This document shows positions 1-9,465 of a stretch of 64,000 bases of DNA, piece by piece. This DNA is from an uncultured Acetatifactor sp. GTDB taxonomy: Bacteria; Bacillota; Clostridia; Lachnospirales; Lachnospiraceae. Position 1 is the first letter of the stretch, and each line of letters starts with the position of its first letter. Under the pieces are notes generated by a model that did not search any database, had not been told where the DNA came from, and saw only the letters and a program-made list of their open reading frames with translations. The DNA lies in assembly GCA_904501885.1 (NCBI GenBank), contig CAJGCP010000002.1, forward strand, positions 30,146 to 94,145, written 5' to 3'. The position numbers and the translations under genes are program-made.

Positions 1-1
1 G

Positions 2-232
2 TACCGATTAGAGAAAAGCAAGGTGGACGAGGAAGTGCGTCTCTTGGTAACCATATGGCCGGAACCCTTCAATTTTTTGAATACACCGGAGGCAAATAAG
101 ATGACCCAGACTTTTTCCTTCGATGAAGGAGGGGTGGAAGAAGCTGTTGCGTGGATGAATCGAAAGTTGGAAGAACATAGAACGCTTTGGGAGCAAAGCG
201 CAGATAAATGGGATTCTTACGACAAATATTAA
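2..232 (+). CDS. C-terminal part of an unidentified protein
   Basis: This reading frame is open from the first complete codon of the window to a TAA at 230-232, so the 5' end of the gene lies outside. A GTG at 23 could serve as a start, but the frame runs through it without a stop and no clear Shine-Dalgarno precedes it, so I treat it as a truncated gene. The visible 76 residues are rich in charged and aromatic residues and end in a helical, acidic tail (EEHRTLWEQ...DSYDKY). There is no signal peptide or membrane segment in the visible part. I do not recognise the family. The VanZ-like gene begins 24 bp downstream on the same strand, so the two may be co-transcribed. Confidence 0.5.
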   Translation, partial: YRLEKSKVDEEVRLLVTIWPEPFNFLNTPEANKMTQTFSFDEGGVEEAVAWMNRKLEEHRTLWEQSADKWDSYDKY

Positions 233-256
233 TTCATACAAATTCGGAGTAAATAG

Positions 257-772
257 ATGTTAGATTACATAGTGAGAGATATCATAGCCATTTCCAGATA
301 TCTTCCTGCCGGACTGCTTTTGGGCATACCTCTCGGACTTGTATTTCTGTCTTTTGGCGGACAAAAAAAGCATCATGGAAGAACCGGTAGATTTTTATTT
401 GGATTATGTTTGGGATTTATATTGACGGTGACCTACTTTTCCAGGGAGATTGGAAGCGCCGGAGAAATCGTTGATTTAAGGTTGTTTTCTACGTGGGAAA
501 TTAATGTGAGAAATCGCGCCTACCTGGTGGAAAACTTATTGTTATTTATGCCTTTTGGCGCATGCTTTGGCATTGCTTATGGAAAGAAACCCATCTTGTG
601 GCATGTGTTCCTGGTTGGTTTCGTTACCAGCCTCGGGATTGAGACCATGCAGCTGATAACGAAACGGGGTGTTTTTCAACTGGATGACATCCTGACAAAT
701 GTCTTGGGAGCAGTGGCAGGAGGTCTGATTTATTTGATTTTACGGTCGGGCGAAAGGGGCAGGCAATCGTAG
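257..772 (+). CDS. VanZ-like integral membrane protein
   Basis: A 171-residue hydrophobic protein with about four to five membrane helices (approximately residues 15-32, 45-63, 92-110, 115-133 and 145-162). The segment ENLLLFMPFGACFGI, followed by a short loop and a helix with GIETMQL, matches the N-LLFxPFG and E-x-xQ signature of the VanZ family. VanZ confers low-level teicoplanin resistance in enterococci, but most chromosomal homologues have no established role, so no resistance function should be assumed. The length is normal for a stand-alone VanZ domain. It starts at an ATG preceded by a weak GGA and ends 13 bp before the convergent sigG gene. Confidence 0.85.
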   Translation: MLDYIVRDIIAISRYLPAGLLLGIPLGLVFLSFGGQKKHHGRTGRFLFGLCLGFILTVTYFSREIGSAGEIVDLRLFSTWEINVRNRAYLVENLLLFMPFGACFGIAYGKKPILWHVFLVGFVTSLGIETMQLITKRGVFQLDDILTNVLGAVAGGLIYLILRSGERGRQS

Positions 773-785
773 AATTACGCCGTTG

Positions 786-1565
786 TCAAGGGGTTAAATA
801 CCCTCTCATAGAGCGCAGGGCATTCTTTTCCAAACGGGAGACCTGTGCCTGGGAGATGCCGATGCTTTCAGCCACTTCCATTTGTGTTTTGCCTTCAAAG
901 AAGCGCAAGTTGATGATTTCCTGTTCCTTAGAATTTAATCGTTTCATAGCATCACTGAGGGAGAGATGTTCCACCCACATCTCTTCCTTATTTTTTTTGT
1001 CGCTGATTTGGTCCATGACGTAAAGGGTATCGCCCCCGTCAGTGAAAATAGGTTCGTAGAGACTCATGGGACTTTGGATGGCATCCAGAGCATATACGAT
1101 ATCCTCTTTGGAAATGCCGATTTCCGAGGCGATTTCCTCGATGGTGGGTTCTTTGATATTTTGCTTGGTCAAGGTTTCTTTGGCATAGATCGCTTTGTAT
1201 GCGGTGTCTTTGAGAGAGCGGGAGACCCGAAGCGAACTGTTGTCACGCAGGAAGCGGCGGATCTCACCAATGATCATGGGGACAGCATAGGTAGAAAATT
1301 TCACATTGAGTGTGGCATCAAAATTATCGATTGCCTTAATCAGTCCCACGCATCCGATTTGAAACAAATCATCCACATTTTCATTGCTGGAGGAAAAACG
1401 TTTGATAACGCTTAATACCAGACGCAAATTTCCTTCGATGTATTGCTCTCTTGCGGACCGGTCACCTGCTTGTATACGTGCAAACAGTGCTTCCTTTTCT
1501 TCCGGTTTTAATAGGGGGAGTTTGGCGGTGTTTACGCCACATATTTCTACTTTTCCATTTGCCAT
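786..1565 (-). CDS. sigG: RNA polymerase sporulation sigma factor SigG
   Basis: This 259-residue sigma-70 family protein directs late forespore transcription after engulfment. The N-terminus reads KVEICGVNTAKLPLL, the conserved SigG leader that distinguishes it from SigF. Region 2 follows (GNLRLVLSVIKRF, DLFQIGCVGLIKAIDNF, ~residues 45-110), then region 3 (EPTIEEIASEIGISKEDI) and region 4 with its helix-turn-helix (KTQMEVAESIGISQAQVSRLEK, ~225-247). The length matches the family. A GGAGG lies just upstream of the ATG on the minus strand. In Bacillus sigG sits beside spoIIG; here its neighbours are a VanZ protein and the YlmC/YmxH gene. Known SigG targets such as gpr lie nearby. Confidence 0.95.
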   Translation of the reverse strand: MANGKVEICGVNTAKLPLLKPEEKEALFARIQAGDRSAREQYIEGNLRLVLSVIKRFSSSNENVDDLFQIGCVGLIKAIDNFDATLNVKFSTYAVPMIIGEIRRFLRDNSSLRVSRSLKDTAYKAIYAKETLTKQNIKEPTIEEIASEIGISKEDIVYALDAIQSPMSLYEPIFTDGGDTLYVMDQISDKKNKEEMWVEHLSLSDAMKRLNSKEQEIINLRFFEGKTQMEVAESIGISQAQVSRLEKNALRSMRGYLTP

Positions 1566-1673
1566 AAGAACCTCCTGCCAGATTTGATGTAGTATTAAGT
1601 ATTGACTCGGTATGGGAATATATACCTGTAGGCAGGAATATTTTGTTAGGAAAGAAAAGAAGGAGAGAAGCAG

Positions 1674-1907
1674 ATGCTTTTGTCGGAATTAAAGTGTAAG
1701 GATGTGGTTAGTGTGAAGGAGTGCAGGAAGCTGGGGCGGGTGTGTGATTTGGAATTTGATCCCTGTAGTGGATGTATCTGTAAAATATGCGTTCCGGGCT
1801 GTGGAAAGGTTCTTGGATTTTTGAACTGTGACCCGAATATTTCCATACCCTATAAGGATATTATCCAGATTGGGCCGGACATCATTCTCGTTGACATTCG
1901 TACCTAA
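1674..1907 (+). CDS. YlmC/YmxH family sporulation protein (PRC-barrel)
   Basis: A 77-residue protein with the YlmC/YmxH pattern: LSELKCKDVVSV, then CRKLGRVCDLEFDP and a C-terminal ...ISIPYKDIIQIGPDIILVDI. The fold is a small PRC-barrel beta domain. Members are widespread in spore-forming Clostridia and often lie beside sigG, as here, where the gene is divergent from sigG. The precise molecular role is unknown. A good AAGGAGAG Shine-Dalgarno precedes the ATG. Four cysteines cluster at residues 37-48 (CSGCICKICVPGC), which could bind metal, but that is only inferred. Confidence 0.85.
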   Translation: MLLSELKCKDVVSVKECRKLGRVCDLEFDPCSGCICKICVPGCGKVLGFLNCDPNISIPYKDIIQIGPDIILVDIRT

Positions 1908-1969
1908 TAAGAGTAAAATTAGGGGTAGAAATACGGGAGAATTCCCAAGAAAATATGGAGGAGTTCCAG

Positions 1970-2419
1970 ATGAAATGTCCTTTTTGTAATCATGCAGATA
2001 CACGTGTCGTTGATTCCAGACCGGCAGAGGATCACAACTCTATCAGACGTCGTCGTGAATGTGATGAATGCGGCAAGAGATTTACAACATATGAGAAGAT
2101 TGAGACGATTCCTTTGATTATCATCAAGAAGGATAATAACAGAGAGACCTACGATAGGGCCAAGATCGAGGGTGGTGTGCTTCGTGCATGCCATAAGAGA
2201 CCTGTCAGTGCACAGCAGATTACCAATCTGGTGGACGAAGTGGAAAATGAAATCTTCAACTTAGAAGAGAAGGAAATTCCCAGTCAGGTAATTGGTGAAC
2301 TTCTCATGAACAAGATTAAAAATCTTGACCCGGTTGCCTATGTTAGATTTGCATCCGTTTACAGAGAGTTTAAGGATGTGAACACTTTCATGGATGAGCT
2401 GAAGAAAATGTTAAAATAA
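1970..2419 (+). CDS. nrdR: Transcriptional repressor NrdR
   Basis: NrdR is a zinc- and nucleotide-binding repressor of ribonucleotide reductase operons. It begins MKCPFCNHADTRVVDSR, giving a zinc ribbon with Cys3/Cys6 and a second pair in CDECGKRFTTYE. An ATP-cone domain follows from about residue 48 (PLIIIKKDNNRETYDRAKI) to about 138. At 149 residues it has the usual length. I chose the ATG at 1970 rather than the upstream in-frame ATG at 1955: the family starts MKCP, and a GGAGG at 1957-1961 is correctly spaced. The 3' end overlaps the convergent spoVB-like gene by 9 bp. Confidence 0.97.
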   Translation: MKCPFCNHADTRVVDSRPAEDHNSIRRRRECDECGKRFTTYEKIETIPLIIIKKDNNRETYDRAKIEGGVLRACHKRPVSAQQITNLVDEVENEIFNLEEKEIPSQVIGELLMNKIKNLDPVAYVRFASVYREFKDVNTFMDELKKMLK

Positions 2420-3745
2420 ATGCAGATGTTTTTTCAGTGTCAGCAGGTAAAAGAGGCATACGAACAACTGGCATCCAAGGACACCCCAAAGATAGCCCGT
2501 CATGCCGACGGTGGGAACTGCCAGAAATACGAAGCCTAAGCGCAGAGCTAAGCCGCCCAGATTGATCAGGAAGAGCTGGTTCACCAGTCCCAATCCCTGT
2601 AGAATGCCTGAAAGAGTTGTATCCAGGTACAGGAAGGGGCAGATGAAACTTAGGGTTGTAATGAAATACCCTGCCAGAGGACTTTGGAATACGGTGTTGC
2701 CCAGCCATCTGCCTGACATAAGGAAGAAGAGCATGCTTAAAAATCCCAGTGCACCACAGTAGCGAATGGTTTTCTTTGTGGTGTCAGCCACCTTTTCCAT
2801 ATTACCCATTGCTTGATTCTCGGATATTTCAGGAAGGAGCAGAATGGAGATAGAGCTGGTCAGGGCATTGGGAAAAAAGATAAAGGGAAGTGCCATTCCC
2901 GTGAATACACCATACACACGAAGAGCGGTTGCGTTGTCATAGCCATAGTTTCTCAAACCGGCGGGCAATGAAACCGCTTCAATGCTTTGTAGGATATTTA
3001 AAGCAATGCGATTGGCCGTAAGGGGAAGCACCATGGCCATAATTAGTTTGGCATTCCTTCGTTGGCACATGGCAGGGATATTACAAGAAGACGCTTTGCG
3101 GGACAGTAACAGCGGGATAGAGGCAAAGACCATAGAAAAGATTTCTCCCACTGTGAGCCCTAAAACGGCAGATAGTATGGAGGGGAGCTGTTGGGAAAGA
3201 ACAGGGTGGTTGGTACATAGGTAGACACACCCCACCCGTACCATCTGCTCCACTAATTGGGAGGAAGCCGGAATACCGGCTTTTTTTCGTCCATAAAAAT
3301 AGCCATTGATACAGGCGTGAACTGAACTAAATGGAATGGAAAATGCAAGGATACGCAAGAGGGGAATGCATCGTGCCTCCTGCAGATAATACCGGCCGAT
3401 GGGATCTGCAAACACATAGATGATTCCGGTCAGCAACAAGGCGATAGGCGTAGAAATCAGTAGCCCTGTCCAAAGTGGCGTTATTCTGTCTGCTTCTGCT
3501 TCTTTGGTGTTTTCTGCTACCAGTTTCGAAATGCCAGTTTGAAAACCTGCAGCAGAGAGAGAAAAAGAAATGGAAAGGACGGGGCTGAGCAGCTGATATA
3601 ACCCCATTCCCTCCTCGCCAAACAGTCGGGAAAGGTAAATGCGATAGAAGAACCCGATGATTCGGCTGAGGAATCCTGTCAGAGTTAAAATCAAAGTTCC
3701 GTAGAGCAAAGGATGTGCGGATTTATTTCTGGATTTCAATTGCAT
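2411..3745 (-). CDS. spoVB: SpoVB/MurJ-like oligosaccharide flippase
   Basis: A 444-residue polytopic protein of the MOP/MATE flippase superfamily with about 12-14 predicted helices. The N-terminus (GTLILTLTGFLSRIIGFFYRIYLSRLFG followed by EEGMGLYQL) is characteristic of SpoVB/YkvU-type polysaccharide transporters, which move lipid-linked oligosaccharides during spore cortex or envelope synthesis. It is somewhat shorter than Bacillus SpoVB (about 518). The gene is divergent from mnmA and its stop overlaps nrdR. The sporulation role is inferred from the family and neighbouring sporulation genes; a general MurJ-like lipid II flippase role is the alternative. Confidence 0.85.
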   Translation of the reverse strand: MQLKSRNKSAHPLLYGTLILTLTGFLSRIIGFFYRIYLSRLFGEEGMGLYQLLSPVLSISFSLSAAGFQTGISKLVAENTKEAEADRITPLWTGLLISTPIALLLTGIIYVFADPIGRYYLQEARCIPLLRILAFSIPFSSVHACINGYFYGRKKAGIPASSQLVEQMVRVGCVYLCTNHPVLSQQLPSILSAVLGLTVGEIFSMVFASIPLLLSRKASSCNIPAMCQRRNAKLIMAMVLPLTANRIALNILQSIEAVSLPAGLRNYGYDNATALRVYGVFTGMALPFIFFPNALTSSISILLLPEISENQAMGNMEKVADTTKKTIRYCGALGFLSMLFFLMSGRWLGNTVFQSPLAGYFITTLSFICPFLYLDTTLSGILQGLGLVNQLFLINLGGLALRLGFVFLAVPTVGMTGYLWGVLGCQLFVCLFYLLTLKKHLHLF

Positions 3746-3798
3746 AATGTACGGAATTCCTGAGATGGTTTTCTACAAAATATATGCATGGACTTACA

Positions 3799-3828
3799 TT
3801 GACAGAACAAAAGAGAAAATGATATATT
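3799..3828 (+). promoter_or_regulatory. Promoter of mnmA
   Basis: TTGACA at 3799-3804 and TATATT at 3823-3828 are separated by 18 bp, a near-consensus vegetative promoter. It lies 30 bp before the mnmA start in the divergent interval with spoVB. Confidence 0.75.
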
Positions 3829-3858
3829 GAAAACAGAAATGCGGAAAGGAAAGTGGCT

Positions 3859-4896
3859 ATGAAGACGGTTTTGGTAGGTCTATCCGGAGGGGTTGATTCT
3901 TCGGTATGTGCTTATCTGTTAAAAAAGAATGGATATCGGGTAATCGGTGTCACCCTGCGTTTGGGACAGGGGGAGGAAGCGGCGGAGGATGCAGCCAAGG
4001 TAGCCAGACATTTGGAGATTCCTTTTCATGTGGTGGATTATAGGGAACAATTCCGGTGCAAAGTCATCGATTATTTTATCAAGGAGTATACGGAAGGCAA
4101 AACCCCGAATCCTTGTATCCGTTGTAACCGTTATATGAAATGGGAGGCCATGCTACAGCTTGCAGATGAAATGGGCGCAGAGTACATTGCCACAGGTCAC
4201 TATGCCAGAATTGACCGCCTGCCCAATGGCAGATTGGCCATCCGCAACTCGGTGACGGCTGGGAAGGACCAGACCTATGCGCTGTATCTATTGACCCAGG
4301 AGCAGTTGGAACGTACCCTAATGCCCATCGGAGAGTATACCAAGGAGCAGATACGGGAACTGGCAAAAGAGGCGAAAATTCCGGTGGCAGACAAGCCGGA
4401 CAGTCAGGAAATTTGTTTTGTGCCGGAGGATGACTACGCGGCATTTATTGATGCCAACTTACCTGAGGACGTAAGCCTGACAGGGAATTTTGTCACCAGG
4501 GAAGGACGGGTGTTGGGGCCCCATAAGGGTATCACCCACTACACCAAAGGGCAGAGACGGGGATTGGATTTGCCCATGGGAGAGCGGGTTTTTGTAACCG
4601 GAATTTGTCCGGATACAAAGGACGTGATTATTGGAAAAAACGAAGAATTATTTACAACCAGAGTGATCTGTGAGGATGTCAACTATATGGGAATGGAAGC
4701 GTTGGAAGAACCCCGCAGGGTCTGGGCAAAGATCAGATATAATCATAAGGGAGAGTATTGTACCATTCGTCAGATATCAGAAAGTAGGATAGAAGCGATT
4801 TTTGAAGCCCCTGTGCGGGCAGCTACACCGGGACAGGCGCTTTGCTTTTACGAAGGGGAGTATCTGCTGGGCGGAGGTACCATAACAGAAAAATAA
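3859..4896 (+). CDS. mnmA: tRNA-specific 2-thiouridylase MnmA
   Basis: MnmA adenylates U34 of tRNA-Lys, -Glu and -Gln and replaces O2 with sulfur. The PP-loop motif GLSGGVDSS lies at residues 7-15. The two catalytic cysteines are recognisable in TPNPCIRCNR and DSQEICFVP, and ATGHYARI matches the tRNA/ATP-binding core. At 345 residues it is slightly shorter than E. coli MnmA (368). I prefer the ATG at 3859 over the GTG at 3853 because the family starts MK-x-V-x-VGLSGG and AAGGAAAG lies upstream. A strong promoter precedes it and a bidirectional terminator separates it from rpsT. Confidence 0.96.
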   Translation: MKTVLVGLSGGVDSSVCAYLLKKNGYRVIGVTLRLGQGEEAAEDAAKVARHLEIPFHVVDYREQFRCKVIDYFIKEYTEGKTPNPCIRCNRYMKWEAMLQLADEMGAEYIATGHYARIDRLPNGRLAIRNSVTAGKDQTYALYLLTQEQLERTLMPIGEYTKEQIRELAKEAKIPVADKPDSQEICFVPEDDYAAFIDANLPEDVSLTGNFVTREGRVLGPHKGITHYTKGQRRGLDLPMGERVFVTGICPDTKDVIIGKNEELFTTRVICEDVNYMGMEALEEPRRVWAKIRYNHKGEYCTIRQISESRIEAIFEAPVRAATPGQALCFYEGEYLLGGGTITEK

Positions 4897-4909
4897 AAAT
4901 GAGCAACAA

Positions 4910-4941
4910 AAAAGCACCCACATGACGGTATGGGTGCTTTT
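4910..4941. terminator. Bidirectional terminator between mnmA and rpsT
   Basis: An 11-bp perfect inverted repeat (AAAAGCACCCA / TGGGTGCTTTT) with a 10-nt loop has T-tracts on both strands. It can end both mnmA (plus) and rpsT (minus). Confidence 0.9.
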
Positions 4942-4953
4942 GTTTTGTCTTTA

Positions 4954-5217
4954 TTAAGCCATTTCGTTTACAGCCTTGCTGAGACGGGAAACTTTACGAG
5001 CTACGTTGTTCTTGTGGTAAACACCTTTGCTTGCAGCCATTTCGATAGCCTTGGTTGCAGCAGCAAGTTCAGCAGTAGCCAAAGCCTTGTCGCCAGCCTC
5101 AATCGCAGCGAAAACTTTCTTCATAGCAGTCTTAACACCGGACTTGATAGCCTTATTTCTCTCGGCTCTTGTACGGTTAACCATAATTCTTTTCTTTGCG
5201 GATTTAATGTTAGCCAA
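4954..5217 (-). CDS. rpsT: Small ribosomal subunit protein bS20
   Basis: An 87-residue basic helical protein beginning MANIKSAKKRIMVN, the hallmark of S20, which binds 16S rRNA and helps 30S assembly. The initiator is a TTG at 5217-5215 (TTG-GCT-AAC) preceded on the minus strand by GGAGG about 9 nt away, so the start is well supported despite the rare codon. The divergent neighbour is gpr, an order (rpsT-gpr-spoIIP-lepA-hemW) shared with Bacillus. A near-consensus promoter lies about 92 bp upstream, leaving a leader that contains a small TTAGCC/GGCTAA hairpin. Confidence 0.97.
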   Translation of the reverse strand: MANIKSAKKRIMVNRTRAERNKAIKSGVKTAMKKVFAAIEAGDKALATAELAAATKAIEMAASKGVYHKNNVARKVSRLSKAVNEMA

Positions 5218-5308
5218 AGTCGTACACCTCCATTTGTATACTATTATTAAATGTTTTCAAGGGTTCACTTTAGCCAGACACGGGGGGCTAATGTAAACAT
5301 TCGAAGTT

Positions 5309-5337
5309 ATTTTAGTAAAAATATTGGGTTTTGTCAA
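5309..5337 (-). promoter_or_regulatory. Promoter of rpsT
   Basis: On the minus strand TTGACA (complement of 5332-5337) and TAAAAT (complement of 5309-5314) are 17 bp apart. The predicted leader to the TTG start is about 85-90 nt. Confidence 0.8.
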
Positions 5338-5437
5338 CATTTATTTTATATTCTCTTGATACAAAAGAATAATTAGGGGGAAAAGGAACAAAATATTTCT
5401 AAAATTGATCATTGTGAGTTACAGGAGTGTGAAATGT

Positions 5438-6331
5438 ATGGAGAACTACAGAGTGCGTACAGACCTTGCCCTGGAGGCCAAGGAGAGTATCAGCGAAGAG
5501 GAAGCAGGAATGCATGGTGTCAGGGTGGAGGAATACCATCCGCAGGAGGGAGACATCCGTGTGACTAAAGTAATGATTGATACTAAAAATGCCGCAAAAT
5601 GCATGGGAAAGCCCATGGGCGTATATGTGACCATGGAGGCCGCTGAAATGGTGGAACCGGACGAGGGGTATCACAGGGAGATTTCAGGGTGTTTGGCTAG
5701 GGAACTGCAGGCATTATTGCCGGAAGCAGAGAAGGAACAGGCGGTACTTGTGGTGGGATTGGGGAACCGGGAAGTGACAGCAGATGCTCTGGGGCCTCAG
5801 GTGGTAGACAATTTGCTGGTGACCAGACATATCGTTCGTGAGTATGGAAGGAGAGCCTATAATTGCGAAAAGGTAAATGAAGTGAGTGCTTTAGAGCCCG
5901 GTGTCATGGCAAAGACAGGGATGGAAACGGCAGAGATTATCAAAGGTGTGGTGAAGGAGACCAAGCCCGATGTGGTGATTGTGGTGGATGCGTTGGCAGC
6001 CCGCAGTACGAAACGATTAAACCGTACCATTCAGATTACCAATACCGGGATTTCACCGGGGTCCGGTGTGGGAAACCACAGAGATGCCATCAACGAGGAA
6101 ATCCTGGGAATTCCCGTCATTGCGGTGGGGGTACCTACGGTAGTGGATGCAGCCACCATTGTTGGTGACGCATTGGAAAAATATTTGGAGGACAAACAGC
6201 AGATTTACTTCTCGGAGTTAAACAATATGTATATGACGGGCAAGGATATCGATGCTGTGATAAAGCGGGTAAGTTTCACAATTTCCGAAGGAATTAATAT
6301 GGCCTTGTGTGATTCTGTTTCGGAAGAATAG
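5438..6331 (+). CDS. gpr: Germination protease GPR
   Basis: GPR degrades small acid-soluble spore proteins at germination and is made in the forespore as a zymogen that self-processes. The N-terminus MENYRVRTDLALEAKE contains the RTDLALE stretch that resembles the SASP cleavage site, as in the GPR propeptide. The body has GLGNREVTADALGPQV (~105-120), DVVIVVDALAARS (~183-195) and NTGISPGSGVGNHR (~207-220), all conserved in the A25 family. Length is 297 residues. I chose the ATG at 5438, with AGGAG upstream, because family alignments start at MENY; the frame extends further upstream without a conserved sequence. SpoIIP follows 53 bp downstream. Confidence 0.95.
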   Translation: MENYRVRTDLALEAKESISEEEAGMHGVRVEEYHPQEGDIRVTKVMIDTKNAAKCMGKPMGVYVTMEAAEMVEPDEGYHREISGCLARELQALLPEAEKEQAVLVVGLGNREVTADALGPQVVDNLLVTRHIVREYGRRAYNCEKVNEVSALEPGVMAKTGMETAEIIKGVVKETKPDVVIVVDALAARSTKRLNRTIQITNTGISPGSGVGNHRDAINEEILGIPVIAVGVPTVVDAATIVGDALEKYLEDKQQIYFSELNNMYMTGKDIDAVIKRVSFTISEGINMALCDSVSEE

Positions 6332-6384
6332 CTGCGGGGGATGTCTCATATACTTTGTAAGAACATTTTTCGGAGGTGATATCA

Positions 6385-7557
6385 GTGGAATCTCGCATCT
6401 TGCAATCCCGCCTGATGTGGCTGTTTACGGCTTTGTGGGTCATTCTGTGGGCAGGGAGTTTTGAAGGGTATATGACGGCTACATTTTCGTTGCCCTATTA
6501 TGCAATGGAGAAGGGCTATAGCGAGAACGACTGGTATCTTTGTGAGGGAGTCCGAGGTGTTTTTCCCATTTATGAATATAGTCGCGCTACGAAATACAAA
6601 ATGGTTGCGTTGGCAGAAGGTGCGGAGGAAAAATGGGTATCGGAGGAACTTTCGAAAGTGCCTTCCGGGGAGGAGAACGATTTGCCCGGTCCATCTTTGG
6701 AAGAACTGATGCTACAGGAAAATCAGGTGAGTCTGCCTGCAACACCGGGGCCAACCATACGGGAAGAGGAGCATTTTTCACCCAGGACCCAACAGACTCA
6801 GGTGGATTTAAAGGGGCTGGAAGATTATGAAACATTGGTTTCTGCCTTTTATACCATTGATGCCAATACGTCGGCCGGTAGTGAACGGCTGAACATACAT
6901 AAATTATTGGATGCAGATATGACTATAAATAAAGACCCTTCGGTGCCCCAGATATTGATTTTTCATACCCATTCGATGGAGGGATACGCTGACGAAAATG
7001 GGGGAGGACCGGGAGCGGGGATTATGGGAGCCGGAGATTATTTGGCAACGATTTTACGGGAAACGTATGGGTATCATGTGATTCACCATGAAGGACGTTA
7101 CGACGTGGATGGCAGAAGTGATGCCTACAGCAATGCCTTGCCTGAAATTGCTAAGATATTAGAAGAAAATCCGTCTATTGAAGTGGTTATTGATTTGCAT
7201 CGGGATGAAATGCCGGAGGACAAACGTCTGGTGATGGATGTAGACGGCAGACCTACCGCTAGATTTATGTTCTTTAATGGGTTGTCTCGTACGAAAAAGA
7301 CGGGGGATATTGATTATTTATATAACCAAAATCTGGACGGGAACCTATCTTTTTCCTTTCAGATGCAGTTGAAAGCGGCGGAATATTATCCCGGTCTCAC
7401 CAGAAAGATTTATCTCAAGGGGTACCGATATAATATGCACCTTGCACCGAAATATCTGTTGGTGGAACTTGGGGCACAAAACAACACCATGGAGGAGGCA
7501 TTGAACGCCTGTGGCCCTTTGGCACATGTTTTGGACTTGGTGCTATCCGGGACTTGA
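6385..7557 (+). CDS. spoIIP: Stage II sporulation protein P
   Basis: SpoIIP is the amidase/endopeptidase of the SpoIIDMP peptidoglycan-remodelling complex that drives engulfment. It starts at a GTG at 6385 with GGAGG at 6372-6376; the GTG at 6376 overlaps that Shine-Dalgarno and is unlikely. A signal anchor lies at residues 9-28, followed by a low-complexity linker (~60-150) and the SpoIIP amidase domain (~185-390). Zinc-site regions are visible as ILIFHTHSMEGY, VIHHEGRYD and VIDLHRDE. At 390 residues it fits the family. It lies between gpr and lepA, the classical order. Confidence 0.94.
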   Translation: MESRILQSRLMWLFTALWVILWAGSFEGYMTATFSLPYYAMEKGYSENDWYLCEGVRGVFPIYEYSRATKYKMVALAEGAEEKWVSEELSKVPSGEENDLPGPSLEELMLQENQVSLPATPGPTIREEEHFSPRTQQTQVDLKGLEDYETLVSAFYTIDANTSAGSERLNIHKLLDADMTINKDPSVPQILIFHTHSMEGYADENGGGPGAGIMGAGDYLATILRETYGYHVIHHEGRYDVDGRSDAYSNALPEIAKILEENPSIEVVIDLHRDEMPEDKRLVMDVDGRPTARFMFFNGLSRTKKTGDIDYLYNQNLDGNLSFSFQMQLKAAEYYPGLTRKIYLKGYRYNMHLAPKYLLVELGAQNNTMEEALNACGPLAHVLDLVLSGT

Positions 7558-7586
7558 ATTTGGCGTTTTCCGGCCTTTAGTTTTTA

Positions 7587-7615
7587 TGGACATTTGGAAG
7601 AAATTCTGTTACAAT
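7587..7615 (+). promoter_or_regulatory. Promoter of lepA-hemW
   Basis: TGGACA at 7587-7592 and TACAAT at 7610-7615 with 17-bp spacing lie 35 bp before the lepA start, separating lepA from the sporulation-controlled spoIIP. Confidence 0.7.
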
Positions 7616-7650
7616 CATACTACCTATTTGGAAAGTATGAGGAGACATAG

Positions 7651-9465
7651 ATGGCAGGTATTGACCAGAATCATATTCGCAATTTTTGCATTGTTGCACA
7701 TATAGACCATGGCAAATCCACCTTGGCTGATCGCATCATAGAGCACACGGGACTTTTGACCAGCAGAGAGATGCAGGCGCAGGTGTTGGACAATATGGAT
7801 TTAGAGAGGGAACGTGGCATCACCATTAAGGCCCAATCCGTCAGAACAGTATATAAGGCAAAGAATGGGGAAGAGTATATTTTCAATCTGATTGATACCC
7901 CGGGACATGTGGATTTTAATTACGAGGTCAGCCGTTCCCTGGCAGCCTGTGATGGTGCGATTTTGGTGGTGGATGCGGCCCAGGGCATTGAGGCTCAGAC
8001 CCTTGCCAATGTATATTTGGCGTTGGACAATGATTTGGATGTATTCCCTGTCATTAATAAAATCGACCTGCCCAGTGCAGAGCCCCAGAGAGTCATTGAT
8101 GAAATAGAAGATGTGATTGGGCTGGAAGCCCAGGATGCCCCTTTGATTTCTGCTAAAAACGGCATTGGAATCGAAGATGTGTTGGAGCAGATTGTGGAAA
8201 AGATTCCGGCCCCCAAGGGAGACCCTAAAGCCCCTTTAAAGGCTTTGATTTTCGATTCCCTATATGATTCCTATAAAGGCGTTATCGTTTTCTGCCGTGT
8301 GATGGAAGGAACTGTGAAAAAGGGTACGGAAATTCTGATGATGGCCACCGGAGCGAAGCAGGAAGTGGTCGAAGTGGGCACTTTCGGCGCCGGACAGTTC
8401 ATTCCCTGTGAGGAATTGTCTGCAGGTATGGTTGGTTATATTATGGCTTCCATTAAGAACGTGAAGGATACGGCTGTGGGAGATACGGTGACGGATGCCA
8501 ACAGACCCTGCGCAGAGGCACTTCCCGGATATAAAAAAGTGCAGTCCATGGTGTACTGTGGTATGTATCCGGCAGACGGCGCCAAGTATCCGGATTTACG
8601 TGATGCATTAGAAAAACTGAAGCTGAATGATGCATCCCTCCACTATGAGCCGGAAACTTCTATTGCTTTGGGCTTTGGATTCCGATGTGGATTCTTGGGA
8701 TTGCTTCACTTGGAAGTGATTCAGGAACGTTTGGAGCGAGAGTATAATTTGGATTTGGTTACCACAGCACCTGGCGTTGTTTATAAAGTGTTTAAGACCA
8801 ATGGAGAAGTCATTGAACTGACCAATCCTTCCAATCTACCAGACCCTGCAGAAATTGAACATATGGAAGAACCCATTGTCAGTGCAGAGATTATGGTGAC
8901 CAGTGAATATATCGGTGCCATTATGGAGTTGTGCCAGGAAAGACGTGGCAGATATCTGGGTATGGAATACACTACCGGTGGACGTGCCTTGATTCGATAT
9001 GATTTGCCCTTGAATGAAATTATTTATGACTTCTTCGATGCGTTGAAATCCAGATCCAAAGGATATGCTTCCTTCGACTATGATATTAAGGGATATGAGA
9101 CCTCCAAGTTGGTGAAGCTGGATATTCTTGTGAATCGAGAGGAAGTGGATGCGTTGTCCTTTATTGTGCATGGAGAATCTGCGTACGAGAGAGGACGGAA
9201 AATGTGTGAGAAACTGAAGGAAGAGATTCCCAGGCATTTGTTTGAAATCCCCATTCAGGCGGCTGTGGGTGGCAAGGTTATCGCCCGAGAGACGGTGAAG
9301 GCAATGCGCAAGGACGTGCTTGCAAAATGCTACGGCGGTGATATCACCCGTAAGAAGAAACTGTTGGAGAAACAAAAGGAAGGCAAGAAGCGCATGCGTC
9401 AGATAGGCAATGTGGAAATTCCTCAAAAGGCCTTTATGAGCGTGTTAAAATTGGACGAGAAATAA
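7651..9465 (+). CDS. lepA: Elongation factor 4 (LepA)
   Basis: A 604-residue translational GTPase that acts on the ribosome and affects initiation and back-translocation. The G motifs are visible: [13 protein letters not shown] (G1), DTPGHVDF (G3) and NKIDLP (G4). After the G and beta-barrel domains come the EF-G-like domains III/V and the LepA-specific C-terminus ending ...[15 protein letters not shown]. The length is as expected. The start ATG is preceded by GAGGAG. The stop codon abuts the hemW ATG, implying translational coupling. Confidence 0.98.
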   Translation: MAGIDQNHIRNFCIVAHIDHGKSTLADRIIEHTGLLTSREMQAQVLDNMDLERERGITIKAQSVRTVYKAKNGEEYIFNLIDTPGHVDFNYEVSRSLAACDGAILVVDAAQGIEAQTLANVYLALDNDLDVFPVINKIDLPSAEPQRVIDEIEDVIGLEAQDAPLISAKNGIGIEDVLEQIVEKIPAPKGDPKAPLKALIFDSLYDSYKGVIVFCRVMEGTVKKGTEILMMATGAKQEVVEVGTFGAGQFIPCEELSAGMVGYIMASIKNVKDTAVGDTVTDANRPCAEALPGYKKVQSMVYCGMYPADGAKYPDLRDALEKLKLNDASLHYEPETSIALGFGFRCGFLGLLHLEVIQERLEREYNLDLVTTAPGVVYKVFKTNGEVIELTNPSNLPDPAEIEHMEEPIVSAEIMVTSEYIGAIMELCQERRGRYLGMEYTTGGRALIRYDLPLNEIIYDFFDALKSRSKGYASFDYDIKGYETSKLVKLDILVNREEVDALSFIVHGESAYERGRKMCEKLKEEIPRHLFEIPIQAAVGGKVIARETVKAMRKDVLAKCYGGDITRKKKLLEKQKEGKKRMRQIGNVEIPQKAFMSVLKLDEK